DNA of 64,000 bases, from the NCBI GenBank assembly GCA_016758965.1, contig JAEPRB010000157.1, forward strand, positions 16,211 through 80,210. The letters run 5' to 3'. Made by a program: the position numbers and the translations under genes. Below are positions 11,548 to 22,958 of this stretch, piece after piece. Position 1 is the first letter of the stretch; each line of letters begins with the position of its first letter. The DNA is from Circinella minor (taxonomy: Eukaryota > Mucoromycota > Mucoromycetes > Mucorales > Lichtheimiaceae). Under the pieces are notes generated by a model. The model was not told the origin of the DNA. It made no database searches and was given only the letters and a program-made list of their open reading frames with translations.

Positions 11548-14369
11548 CCACTTTTACTCCTTGCGTAACCTTGCTTGTCAAAAATTTCGAAACAAAAAAA
11601 TAAAATAAAAAAAAGTTGACAGAATTGAAAAGAAGAACGAACAATAGGATAATTGTAAACAATCTAGATTGAATGTTAGAAAAATAAAATATAACTAGGA
11701 TCAAAAAAAAAAGAGTAATATTCCTTTTCATTGATAACAAAGTTCATATTAAAATTTCTTTTTATTTGTTATCATGTACCCCCCCCCCCGCCACACACAT
11801 AAAAACAAGCTATATATCCCTCTTCTCCCCCTTTTTTTCATTGATCATTTCCTCCCTAAATAGAATAAAAAAAGTGATTTTCCACATCAACTTGACAACA
11901 TCATATGAAAAAAAAAAATTATAAAAAAAATTAAATAATTATTTACTGCATTTGTAGCAAATTAAACCATTTTATTCAACGAAAAAATAAAAGAAAAATT
12001 GGGTCACTTTGTTGTTCTTGATATGATATATAAAAGAGAGTTTTTGATTAATATTAGTAGTTTTGTTTGAGTATCCTATAAGACGGAACAAGAAAAAATA
12101 TATTATATATTACTGAGTAATGCGCCACTTTGAAAGGAAAAAGGTACGTCTCTTTTTTTCTTTTGCATATAATAGGCAGGTCAAAACAAAACATAATAAA
12201 CAAAAAGAAATGAAAGAAAAGAATAATTTAACCTCGCCAGTCTCGTATTTCCATACAAACATGATTAAGCAACAAATAAAAATAAAAATACTAATAACAC
12301 ATTCTTAAACTGGCGTTGCTCCTAGTATATTATATATCGTATGTCAGAGTAGTAGATTAGATCAAGTTCACTTTATTTGTTTGATCATAATAAGACTTAC
12401 ATATTAATCATCTAAAGAATCCAAAAGAAAGTAAGTGCTTCACAGAAGTTATTATTAGGCTTACGTATTATTTTTGAATGTAAATATGGGTATTTCAAGT
12501 GAAAAGTCGACTATAATCCTATAATACCAATCCTCATGCATGTCATTTAGAAGAAAGAGTTAGTATCATCCAAATTTTTCTTTTTGTGTATTCTCTCATA
12601 TTATATATGGTATCATGCGGTATTAATACTCATTTTTTAAAGATACATATATACTTTTTTTTGATATACGTAAACTATATCAAGCTTTTTTTATGTAATA
12701 TATTCGTTAGTTCCCTACTTGTGTATTTTTATTTTCTCTAATAAATTATATACCACCAATCTTAGACACAAGTATTTTTTTTTCTAATATTGTATTTTGT
12801 TAGTACGTACGTAAGTATAATAACCCCCACGTAAGTTACTAGATAAAATACATACATGTATTAGGTGCAAGGTAATTCGACATTTCATGACAATCAATAT
12901 GATTTTTTTTAAACATTATAAGCAACAAGATGTCTCATGATATTATTACGTACACTATAATCATTAGAGAATAGTGTTGCTAGATGAGGTACACTTACGT
13001 TTGATACAAGAAATTCAATCGTGATACGTATTTTTCATTTTAAGAAATAATGTGATGCATTAAAATAATAAGAAAATCACATTTTTGTTTGAATCAATAG
13101 AGGCCAAAAACAGAGTATAGCAATGTAACTAAGAAAAATCAAACCACATGTCATACTCCCTAGAGACTGTAGAGATGTATTTTATTTGGGTCAATCGGAT
13201 AGTAAAACAAATTAAAGTGTGGCCATTGATATTTTAACTATATAAATTGCTGTTACCTTTCTACATACCGGAAATTTTCCGTGACAATGATTTCATTGAA
13301 AATTACAGAGGATCTACCAGGTCCGTGTACACATTGGTAATATTGTTCCCACTTTCCTTCATGCAACTTTAAAGTATATATCTTCTTTCCTCAGTCTAAA
13401 AATATAACGTACTCTTATCTGTCCCCTTCTATACATTACCAATAAACAATTACATTTTTTTAGTCATTGATCTTTGTACGTACTCTATAACTCTAACCAT
13501 TGAAAACATCGTCGTTATTTATAGTGGAAATAGAATCAGCTTTACGGCAAACTTATTGACACTATAATAAGGTATCCGATAAAAAGGAATTCTTTGCATA
13601 TAGTTTGTTATCTACGTACGGATTTGTCAAGATATAGCTTTCCATTTTATCGCACAATATGAATCAAAGATTATGAAAATAATCCTATATTTTCAATATT
13701 CTCATGTAAACTGTCCGCTAAGAATAAATGTAACTATGTATCAAAATCAATGCCTTCATAATTTTTGATAATATCTATATACTGGTATCAAATTTTGAAG
13801 ATTAGATAAATAATCACTACATTTCATATTTATATATTTGATTCATTCTTTATTCTTTTTTTTTCTTTGCATAAAATTCAAATATTGAGTTTCTGACATG
13901 CGTATTTTTCTCGCGGATACTTATTTGTTTGATATGCGCATCTATGATCAAAGAAAAAACGTTGTATACGAAACGTACATATACTTTTCATATCTGCTAT
14001 ATATATCGCATGACTTTAAGATTTATTTTTTTGTTTATTGTGGGCACAACTGTGCTTGCTGTTATCTATGAATAAATAAGACTGTTGATCGTTATTGGGA
14101 GGATTAATAATGCTTATACATTTTATAATAAAGAAAATAAACTATAAAAATTGTTCTTATGCTCATGATCTAATTTTTTTCAAATTAATGGAAGAAACAC
14201 TGCTTCTGTGGTAACAGATTTGCTTATAAATGGAAGGGGGGATGTGCATAAACAAGTTCTGAATTGTCTATTTTATATACGGACTTTGAAACTCACCACT
14301 GGCGCAATAATATGGAGGAATTGAGCAAAGTGATGCTCCTCCCTTTCTCGCGCCTTTGCTAGTAGCAGT
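11548..14369. other. 2.8 kb A/T-rich spacer upstream of eS27
   Basis: No exon, tRNA or transposon ORF could be supported here on either strand. The sequence holds scattered GTACGTAC-type palindromes, poly-A/T runs and a C-tract near 11779. The right end should hold the eS27 promoter. Some of it may be old, unrecognisable repeat. Confidence 0.4.
14272..14358 (+). promoter_or_regulatory. Core promoter candidate of the eS27 gene
   Basis: TTATATAC at about 14273-14280 lies roughly 90 bp upstream of the start codon and a pyrimidine-rich stretch (CTCCTCCCTTTCTCGCGCC) follows at about 14334-14352, as expected for a TATA box followed by a TOP-like start region of a ribosomal protein gene. This is a positional argument only. 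Confidence 0.35.
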
Positions 14370-15234
14370 ATGACTGTAAGTAATCATATATTAAAGGAAC
14401 TAAAGGGCTATATATCTTTCAGATGCAAAAGGGGGGAAAAGACGGGTATAGATGGATAAATAATATCGATGGATGGATTGAGAAAACGGATGGATTCAAC
14501 AAATCAAAAAAAAAAAAAATACGACGACAAACGATTATGAACCGAATCCGACATTTATAATTTTCGAAAAAAAAAAAAAAGATTCTCGCAGCAACTTACA
14601 TTATCCTTTTTTTTACGCATATATTATACGAACCGAGAAATTGAATCCATTTATACAACCCTCCTTTTTCTATTCTCTTAATTTTTGCATTGAAAGAAAG
14701 AAAGCTCTTTTCAAGTTTCTTTCAATATCATCTATATACGTATACATACAAATGGGGATTGTAAACTAACTTACACTTAATTTGAATAGTTGGCTGTCGA
14801 CCTTTTAAACCCCACCGTTGAGCACGAGAAGCGTTGCCACAAGAAGAAGAGACTTGTTGCCTCTCCCAACTCTTACTTCATGGATGTCAAGTGCCCTGGT
14901 AATTTTTTATTCATTTGATAGCGTTGGAATTTCTAGGAAAAATGGTAAATAGAATATTAATTTTGTTATTACTCTACTATTAGGTTGTTTGAACATCAGC
15001 ACTGTCTTCAGCCACGCACAAACTGTTGTTTTGTGCTCCTCGTGCGGTACCGTTTTGTGCCAACCCACTGGTGGTCGTGCACGTTTGACCGAAGGTATGT
15101 TTTAAGTTTTTTTTTTTTTTTTTGGTTATTTCGTGTGGATAAAAAATGAAAATAACATATATTCAAGTATGGCATACTAATAATACTTTATTATGATCAT
15201 TACAGGTTCTTCCTTCCGCAGAAAGCTCAACTAA
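14370..15234 (+). CDS. RPS27: Cytosolic ribosomal protein eS27 (RPS27)
   Basis: Four exons: 14370-14375, 14790-14898, 14984-15094 and 15206-15234, giving 84 residues. The first exon holds only two codons (ATG ACT) followed by a strong GTAAGT donor, and the 414-nt first intron ends in a CTAAC branch-like motif plus TAG. The protein reads [10 protein letters not shown] then the conserved [31 protein letters not shown] and CQPTGG(R)ARLTEG-SFRR(K). Four cysteines (CPGC and CSSC) form the zinc site. It is a 40S ribosomal subunit protein and its length equals the family (82-86 residues). None of the exons is long enough to stand out as an ORF on its own, and the two-codon first exon would be missed by ORF-based annotation. 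Confidence 0.95.
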
Positions 15235-15580
15235 ATTTAAAGCAGTTGTTATTATGGATGTTTTAGTGTTGTGAAACAGCAATAGGCATTTTTTTTGTGC
15301 TTCTCGTGTCTCTCTTTTCTCTTTTTTTTTATTAAAGCAAGAAATGATATTCGAGCTCCAAATTGTAATATATAATGTATTATTTTTTTATAGTGTTTGT
15401 GTTTTAAGTGGGTGTTGTGTATGGCTGTTGTGGTATTAATTGACGTATTTTTTTTTTAATTGTTCGTCGTGGTCTCTAAGATCACAAATTTAAACTAAGT
15501 TCAAAATATCGAAAGTTTTCTATTTGTTATTTTTCATTTTTTTTGTTTCTCTGGGCCCCTCCTGAGAGTGAGAGACGGAA

Positions 15581-16966
15581 ATGGCATCTCGCCTAAAATC
15601 AATAACGTCGCTTGGTATTCGACTCTCTTCTCGACCAACAACGATCTTTACTTATAATACGAGACTATATATTGTTGCTACGCGACATTATACACAAACT
15701 AATAATACCACCAATAATAATAACAACAATAACAACAACAACAATGACAATAGTAACATTAACAGACCACGGAACGATGAATTAGTAACTGCAGCAAATG
15801 AGTACCTGGCTAAACTTCAGGCTACCATTAAGCCAAGATTAACACCAGTTTTAACTAAAATGCAAACGGCTCGAAATACTTTAAAGAACATTCGACAAGA
15901 AGTAAATGATCCTAAAGAAGCAATACAAAGAGCCGGGGTGGCCCTGAACCAGTTAACTGGATATGATCAAATTGAAGAAGTCAAGCGTAAAGTCACTAAT
16001 CAAGGTAATTATTTGTTTATTCCTAATACAATATATCTGAGCCTTCTCCCTAGGCGATAAACTAAAAACTAAAATTAAAAAAATAATAATAATATCTATT
16101 ATTACTATAACTATTATTATCAAGCCACGGAATTTGAATCATCTCGAGACGAAGTTCAAGCAGCAAAGCGAGTATTTGAGGACGCCATTGAAACACGATC
16201 CAGCACTCAACGGGAAATTAATGAACTATTACAACGCAAACACATGTGGACTGGCGAAGACGTGACACGATTCACGGAATTGTATCGATTAGAACACGAT
16301 CATTCTCGTGCTGAAATCACAGCCAAAGAACGCTATCAGCAAGCTGAAAAACAAATGGATAGAGAATACATGGCATTGGCCCAATCGATTATGGAGCGTT
16401 ATCACGAAGAACAACTTTGGAGTGACAAGATTCGAAGCGTAAGTACTTATGGTACTTGGGCATTGATGGTTGTCAATTTAATCTTGTTTGTTGCTGTGCA
16501 AATTGTTTTTGAACCATTGAAGCGAAAGCGACTTACCAATCGCTTCGAAGATTTATTGGTTACCACGGTGGCCGAGGAAGAAGGCAAATTTAAAGAATTG
16601 ATGGATGAACGGGAAAAAGCGATTCAAGATCAACAAAAGTCAATCTTATTAGCTGTTGAGGAATTAGCAGCAAGTGTCAATATGGGTCAGCAATCTATTG
16701 AATCTAGATTTGATGCAGAACAACGTCGTATTCAAGAAGAAGCAGTACAATTATCATCCCGATCATCACCACCTACACCATCATGGCCATCCACTTTGGA
16801 AGAAGGAGAAGTAATAGCAGAGGATATACCTATTGTTAATCCGACATTGCAACAACGTAATGAATCCGATATTGTTTTGAGCAAGAAAACACTTGCTCTT
16901 TATTCCATAGAAAGTGCTATTGCAGGAGGAATTGTCACAGCTTTAGCCATGTTCTTTTGGCAGTAA
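15581..16966 (+). CDS. MDM33: Mitochondrial inner-membrane protein Mdm33/She9
   Basis: Two exons, 15581-16004 and 16125-16966, giving 421 residues. The N-terminus (MASRLKSITSLGIRLSSRP) is Arg/Ser-rich without acids, a mitochondrial presequence; it is followed by a run of Asn. The middle is coiled coil (about residues 65-250), then TM1 (YGTWALMVVNLILFVAVQIVF), the conserved EPLKRKRLTNRFEDLL, a charged matrix-facing or intermembrane loop, and a C-terminal TM2 (SAIAGGIVTALAMFFW). This is the Mdm33/She9 family, fungal proteins of the inner membrane needed for normal mitochondrial shape and thought to aid inner-membrane fission. It faces Fzo1 tail to tail with about 340 bp between the stop codons. 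Confidence 0.92.
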
Positions 16967-17305
16967 AGAAAATATTATTTTCATCCTTTTTTATATTTAA
17001 ATTATCGCCCAACTCTTTTTTTTTTTTGCATACTATTTTTTCTTCCCTTTTTTTTACTCACACATTTCACGCACGTACATACATAATAGAAACTTGTAAA
17101 TTATTCATGTAATAATATATATCAGAAGACAACTTTATTTTGATATCACAAGTTTATAAGGTAAAATGGGGTACATATAAAGATATACTTATAAGGGTTT
17201 GTGGGAAGGAATTCAACTATATGTGTCCTTGTGTATTATTTGGGGGAATGATAAATGAGGACAAAAGCAAAGATTTTTTTTGTTGTATAGAAAACAATAA
17301 TGCAT

Positions 17306-19812
17306 TTAATGCATTTCTATTCTGTTTCCATGAAGACTTGTTGCCGTATCTGTTGGGACACAAGACACTTTATCCAATAACACACCCGATTTTTCCAATA
17401 CGATAGTAAAGTAAGCGAGTGACTCTTTAGACATATGAACAATAGCAGTCATTTCTTCACGTTTACGTTCCTTGGATTCAACGGATTTTTGAAGACGAGC
17501 CTGGATTTCCCAACCTTCTACACGAAATACTTTGCGCGATTCTCTTGCCATTCTACGACCTTGAGCATCCACATAAGCTGTTTCACGAACAGCTGCCTTG
17601 AATTTCTTAACAAGTTTGCGATTCACAGCAGAACGCATATCCGATACCACATAAAGCAAGAAACCAGCACTAGCGACACTGAGGATGGGAATAATCAAAC
17701 GACGCATATTTTGAGTTCCAAACAGACTCGACATACTCCAGAGGTTGGATACAACGTCCTTGACACCCATCATACGACCACCCAATGCTACAGCTGCGCC
17801 TAATGACAATGCACATCCGGTCACCTTATCGTCCACTACCAAATCAAAGAAGTCTGTAGCATCGACACTGATTTGAACTGTTCTGTCGCGGCCCTTGTGG
17901 CACATCTTTTGGACATTGGCAACACAGTCATAGGGACCCAAGTGTTCCGTACCCATCAAATGCAAATCGTTCAAGGTTTCGGATGCTTCAATACGCGCTT
18001 GTGATTCCACTTGCCGAACATCTTTGAGCAGTTGTCGGGACATCGAATCAGCCAAATCTTGGGCATATTGCCAAATCAACAAAATACCTGGATATTCGAT
18101 ATTCTCAACCGTTTTTTTACCAATTTCACTCACGGCAGTGTTGAGACGCACCATACTTTGTTTTTGAATTCTGGATGCGGAATTTTCGGCGACTTTTTCA
18201 ATACGACCAAGAAGACGATTACGTAAATTCAACAAGTTTTCATATTCAGATAAATCCTGTTCAAGTGCGTGTGTGGCTTTAGCACATTCATCAGCAGCGG
18301 CATCTCGATTGGCTTCAGAAAGAACATTAATATCCTTGAGTAAGTTCACCATGTAGTGTTTGGCAGGTAATAGTTTGGATTTGGATCGGTTTTCGAGGAC
18401 AAAGGAACGAAGACGTTGCTCTAATCTGGCAAATTCGGGGGCATCTAATTTACGAGAACCCGGTTCAAGATCGACGGTACCGGCACTTACAAAATGCACA
18501 AGATCGTCTGCATCTGCATAAGTAGCAGGGGAAAGCTGACGGATTTGTTCCAATACAAGTCGTTTACAACGGTCTTTATCACGAATAGAATCAAAACGAT
18601 TGACCACAATAAAAATATGGGTTTTTTCATTGGCTGCATTCATTAAGAATTCTTTACCCTACATATTGAAATACACATATCATTGTTGTCATGACAAAAG
18701 CAATGATGACAGTCAACAAAAAAATCAGTAAATAAACTATTTTAAATTGTTGCTATGACAACATAATGTGTCAAAAACATAATAATAATAAATAAATAAA
18801 TAGAAAAACTTACCGATAGGGTAAAGTGATTTTCTGCGCTCACAACAAAAACAACGACGTCAATTTCTTCTTGACGGGCAAAAACAGCCGTTGTTTTGAC
18901 TGAATCAGTATTGAGACCCGGCGAATCTATCAATGCAATATCAACCACACCGTTGTGTAACAAACTATCTTGGGTTTTTCTTGCATCGCGTGCATACACC
19001 TTGAGCATTTTGTACTCAGATACTTCTGTAATAACCTTGTCAAGATGCCGCATCTCAATAACATGGTAGGTGGTACGGTCCAAACGATTATATTTCTCTA
19101 CGTTAGGAATAGCATGGGCTTCTTCAATGGAATCATTTAATGAGGCATCCAACACTTCACAGAACATGTTGGTACAAGGCTGTTGGTCGACAGGCATCAG
19201 CTCTCGCTTAAGAAGAGCATTCACAAACGTACTTTTGCCAGAGTTTAAATCACCAGTGACAAGTACTTTGGAAGAAGTATCTGCAACACGAGTACGAAGA
19301 TTACCAAGATGATGTAAAGATTGGGAAAGCTTATCATCCAGCAAATTGGCGATTGATTGGGTTTCGAGTTTACTGAGGTCTTGTGTTGCATGACCCATCT
19401 TGACGTCAAGGTCCAAAATACTGAACGGTTTTCTGTAGCTACTGTTGTTATTGTTCATGCCAAGACCAGGATAACGAATAGCAAAGTTACGTTTGTTGGT
19501 TGTTTTTAAATCGTCGCAGATCCCCATCACAGACGAGATATGGCCAAGTAAACGATTGCAGCTGTCTTGGTAAGTTCGTTGCTCTTGAGCTGCATTCAAA
19601 CGATGTTGATGAGTACGAGCAGCTAAAATGTTGGAAGCGTTCGAAACGGTAGATGTTGTAGAACCGGGATACATGACGGCTGAACGAGACAATGACTGGT
19701 TGAAATCAGATTCAATAGTATTTGTTGTGGTTGTAGGCGTATCCACTGAAGGTGCTGAATTCCTCCTCACAAGCCTACTGGAAGGTCTCGAAGAGGAATA
19801 TCTTTCGGTCAT
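17306..19812 (-). CDS. FZO1: Mitofusin Fzo1, outer-membrane fusion GTPase
   Basis: Two exons on the minus strand, 18814-19812 and 17306-18658, giving 783 residues, a usual mitofusin length. The dynamin-type GTPase domain shows G1 GDLNSGKST near residue 187, a G2 Thr in QQPCTN, G3 DSPG near 298 and G4 NRFD after the intron. A helical region follows, then a hydrophobic hairpin-like anchor (LIIPILSVASAGFLLYVVSD) and a C-terminal heptad-repeat region. Fzo1 tethers and fuses mitochondrial outer membranes. The first 130 residues are disordered and Ser/Thr/Asn-rich. The start is ATG 19812. Convergent neighbour is Mdm33, an inner-membrane morphology factor. Confidence 0.95.
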
Positions 19813-20187
19813 TATTATTTATTCCTTTGTCGTTCTTGTTATTGTCTTTTCTATTTCTATATGATCCTTTTTTTATATATTCTGATTATTAATAAAACAT
19901 AATAAAGTTGTATATATATAGATATATGTATATATATTATTTTTAATAAGTTATTTTAATATAAAAAAACTTGGTTTTTTAGGAGTAGAAGGTACCTTTT
20001 TTTAAGAGAAGTTTGAGGGAAAGTGTATTTAAGGGAAAAGAAAAAGAAAAATATCGTACCACTAAAAATCATTCTGTTTGAAAAAGTTGCATATTCCAAA
20101 TTTGTTTCTAAATTTTATCTTCCATACGTAGTAAACCTTTTTCCCTTATATTATCTAAACTCTTTTTCGAGCATATACAAAAAAAAA

Positions 20188-22958
20188 ATGACAGAATCAG
20201 CTAAAACAGCATCACCACGTTTAAATGTTGAAATAAAGAATCAATCCTTTCCAGTGATCTTTTCATATCGAGAACTTTTGAAACAAAATAAAAAAGAACA
20301 ACAAAGAGCTATTGCTTTTCCACCTACGAACAATGCAGACGATCAATACTTTCAAAATCTATTAGCACGTGCAGCTCAATATGATACTAATGAAGGAGAC
20401 GATGTAGAAGACAATGATTCTGAAGACGAAAATGCTGGTGTAATTATTTTATTTTTCAACCGTCCCTTCCCCTTTTCATATTTTATATTATCATCGATGA
20501 TTGAAATAATATAAATCATTAACATTTTTTTTATTAATCAGGCTGATAAAGCGAAACGAGGAGTTCATGAAGATTACGATTATGACGATCCTTTCATCGA
20601 TGATAGTGAAATGCTTGTTGATGAACCAACTCAAGCTATCCCTCTACCTGAATATGATGGATTTTTTGTATATCATGGCCCATTGGATGGAAACGATCTG
20701 TAAGAATATTAGATCATATTCTGGATTATATAATGATAATAGAAACTAATTAATTGTTTATTGTCTTTCCTCCGAATATATTAGTCCTGAAGCTAAAAAG
20801 CAAGCGAAAGCAAATGTTACAAAGAAAAAAACAACACAAACAAAGCCTAAAGAAAAAGTATCTACATTAAAAAAAGATAAACCAGCCCCGAAGAAACAAT
20901 TCAGTACATCCTCATCATCTTCAATATCATCCAAAGACGTTGTTGTACCCAGTACAACTTTGGGAGACTCTTCCAAAGAAAAGTCAGTACTATCTCCTTC
21001 CAAAGAACGTAAAACATTAACCACGAGTAATGATATTGATATGAAAAAGACAGCACAACCAACGACCACGACATCGCCTTCTACAACTGGTACTGCAACT
21101 CCATCCTCATTAACTACATCAACACCAAAGAAATGGACTGGGGCACCTGCTGAAGCTAAACCCAAACCAAACACCACAACATCAGTTGAATTGGTAAATT
21201 GAGCAGTTGCAAAGAATATATATATAAATATATTATATCTGTGTGTGTGTGTGTGTGCATACCCTAAACTTATGGATGAGCTAACAATATTTTCTTCCTA
21301 TTTGTGCATAGTATGACTTAAGCCCTGAAATCAACAGGTTGATGGAACAATTAAAAGAACTTTCAAAAAAAGGTGAATATATAAATACAATGAGTAGCAA
21401 AGAAAGCATAGGTTTGAGATATGATTTGATGAACGATCTATTAATATACCACTATTATTATTATTATTACATAGAAAGTTTTGCTCATAAAGCCAAGTTC
21501 CCACCTGCTTTACGGCCACTTACTTTGGATATTGGTCGACTGATGTTTCGCGAGGACCATAATCTTGATAATAATGTAGTTAATCATTTAATGAAAATAT
21601 TACCATACAACCGCTTTACATTAAATGTAAGCTTCATTTTTTTGGGATAGGAGTCATTGATAGTATGTATATGTATTTGATATTAATGGTAAACAAAAAT
21701 ATATGCTATACTAGAAATTTTTGACGACAAAAGCAGGACCAGATAGAATCAAAGAACTGAAAGAACAAAATCAAAAATTAATGGTGGAACTTAAAACCAT
21801 GGTGGATTCTCAATTCCCGGAACAAGAGCAACAATATAACGACAAGCTTGCTGCGGCACGTGCTGCTGCTAATCCACGTGAGTTTTACCATAATAGTATA
21901 ATATATCACAACAAACAATAACTTGGGCTAATTTATTTGATTTATTTTATGTCACAGAAACATTGTCTCAAGAGGCCCAGGATAATTCACATACAGTAGT
22001 TGGAAGCGAAGAAGATGTGATGGCACAAAAAAAATATAGATTTAATGATGATGGAAGAAGGTTACTACATAAAATCTTGAATAACGATTTAGCATCGAAC
22101 CAGTTATCCAACGATATATTGTAAGTTCATTTTCATTAAAAAGGATGATATTTTTTAATAACGTGTTTTCTCTCTTTATAAAACGCGTAAATATTAAATT
22201 GAATGAATATTAGCCGATTTCAAGGAAAAGAATCAGAGATAATTTCAGAGAACAAAGCTCGAAAACAAATCTACCTGGAGGTAACGTATAACAAAGATAA
22301 AAAAACAGGGTATCGTCATGTGGATATTGTGTGCAGCATGGTTACAAAAAGAGAAGCACCTTTTGTTCCTTCCCCCCTCCCCCCCATTTTATTTCACATC
22401 AAATCCCTAAATAATTGAACGGAAACTTTATTTTATTTTTAGCTTTTGAAGTGTTTTCCCAAAGGATGGATGACAACAATTGAAATGAGTCGACAAAACA
22501 GTCAATATAAAGCTAAAATTGATAAACAAAATAATCGGCCACCGCATGGAACATCGACAATCAAAAAACCGCTACCAATAAAAGAACAAAAACAAAATAC
22601 AGTTGATAATAGTAATCCAGACATAATTCCACAAAAACGAGAAAGAGAATTGGATAATAATACAACAAACATTTCATCTTCTGTCAAGCGCCGTAAGTAT
22701 TGCTTTTTCTTTTTGGGCAACCTTTTTTGCTGAGCCACTACGGATAGTTTTTCTTACGTAGTGTTACTTTTGTGTTTAATGGTAGAAATGATTGTTTTCG
22801 ACTCACCACCTCATTCTGATACAACCTCATTGTCTCCGATCCATCAACATACAACAAATAATGATCATTCAGCTACTACTACTACTACTGCCTCTTCATC
22901 ACCATGGGACCGACCAGAATCAATGATGATCAAATCTTTGATTTCTGATAACAAATAA
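20188..22958 (+). CDS. Ubinuclein / HPC2-type subunit of the HIR histone chaperone
   Basis: Ten exons: 20188-20439, 20542-20699, 20785-21193, 21312-21372, 21475-21626, 21715-21877, 21958-22120, 22214-22280, 22443-22692 and 22786-22958; every junction keeps frame and gives 615 residues. Residues about 88-130 hold the HPC2/ubinuclein-related (HRD/HUN) motif with DYDYDDPFIDDSEM, which binds the H3.3-H4 dimer in the ubinuclein family. A Ser/Thr/Lys-rich linker follows, and then a helical region (FPPALRPLTLDIGRLMF ... LMKILPYNRFTLNKFLT) like the ubinuclein middle domain. It acts with Hira in replication-independent H3-H4 deposition in the nucleus. The C-terminal 120 residues are disordered. Start at ATG 20188 after an A-run; a longer in-frame upstream reading from 20023 lacks a credible protein character. 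Confidence 0.88.
21241..21257. repeat. (GT)n microsatellite in an intron
   Basis: About eight GT dinucleotides inside intron 3 of the ubinuclein gene. Confidence 0.8.
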
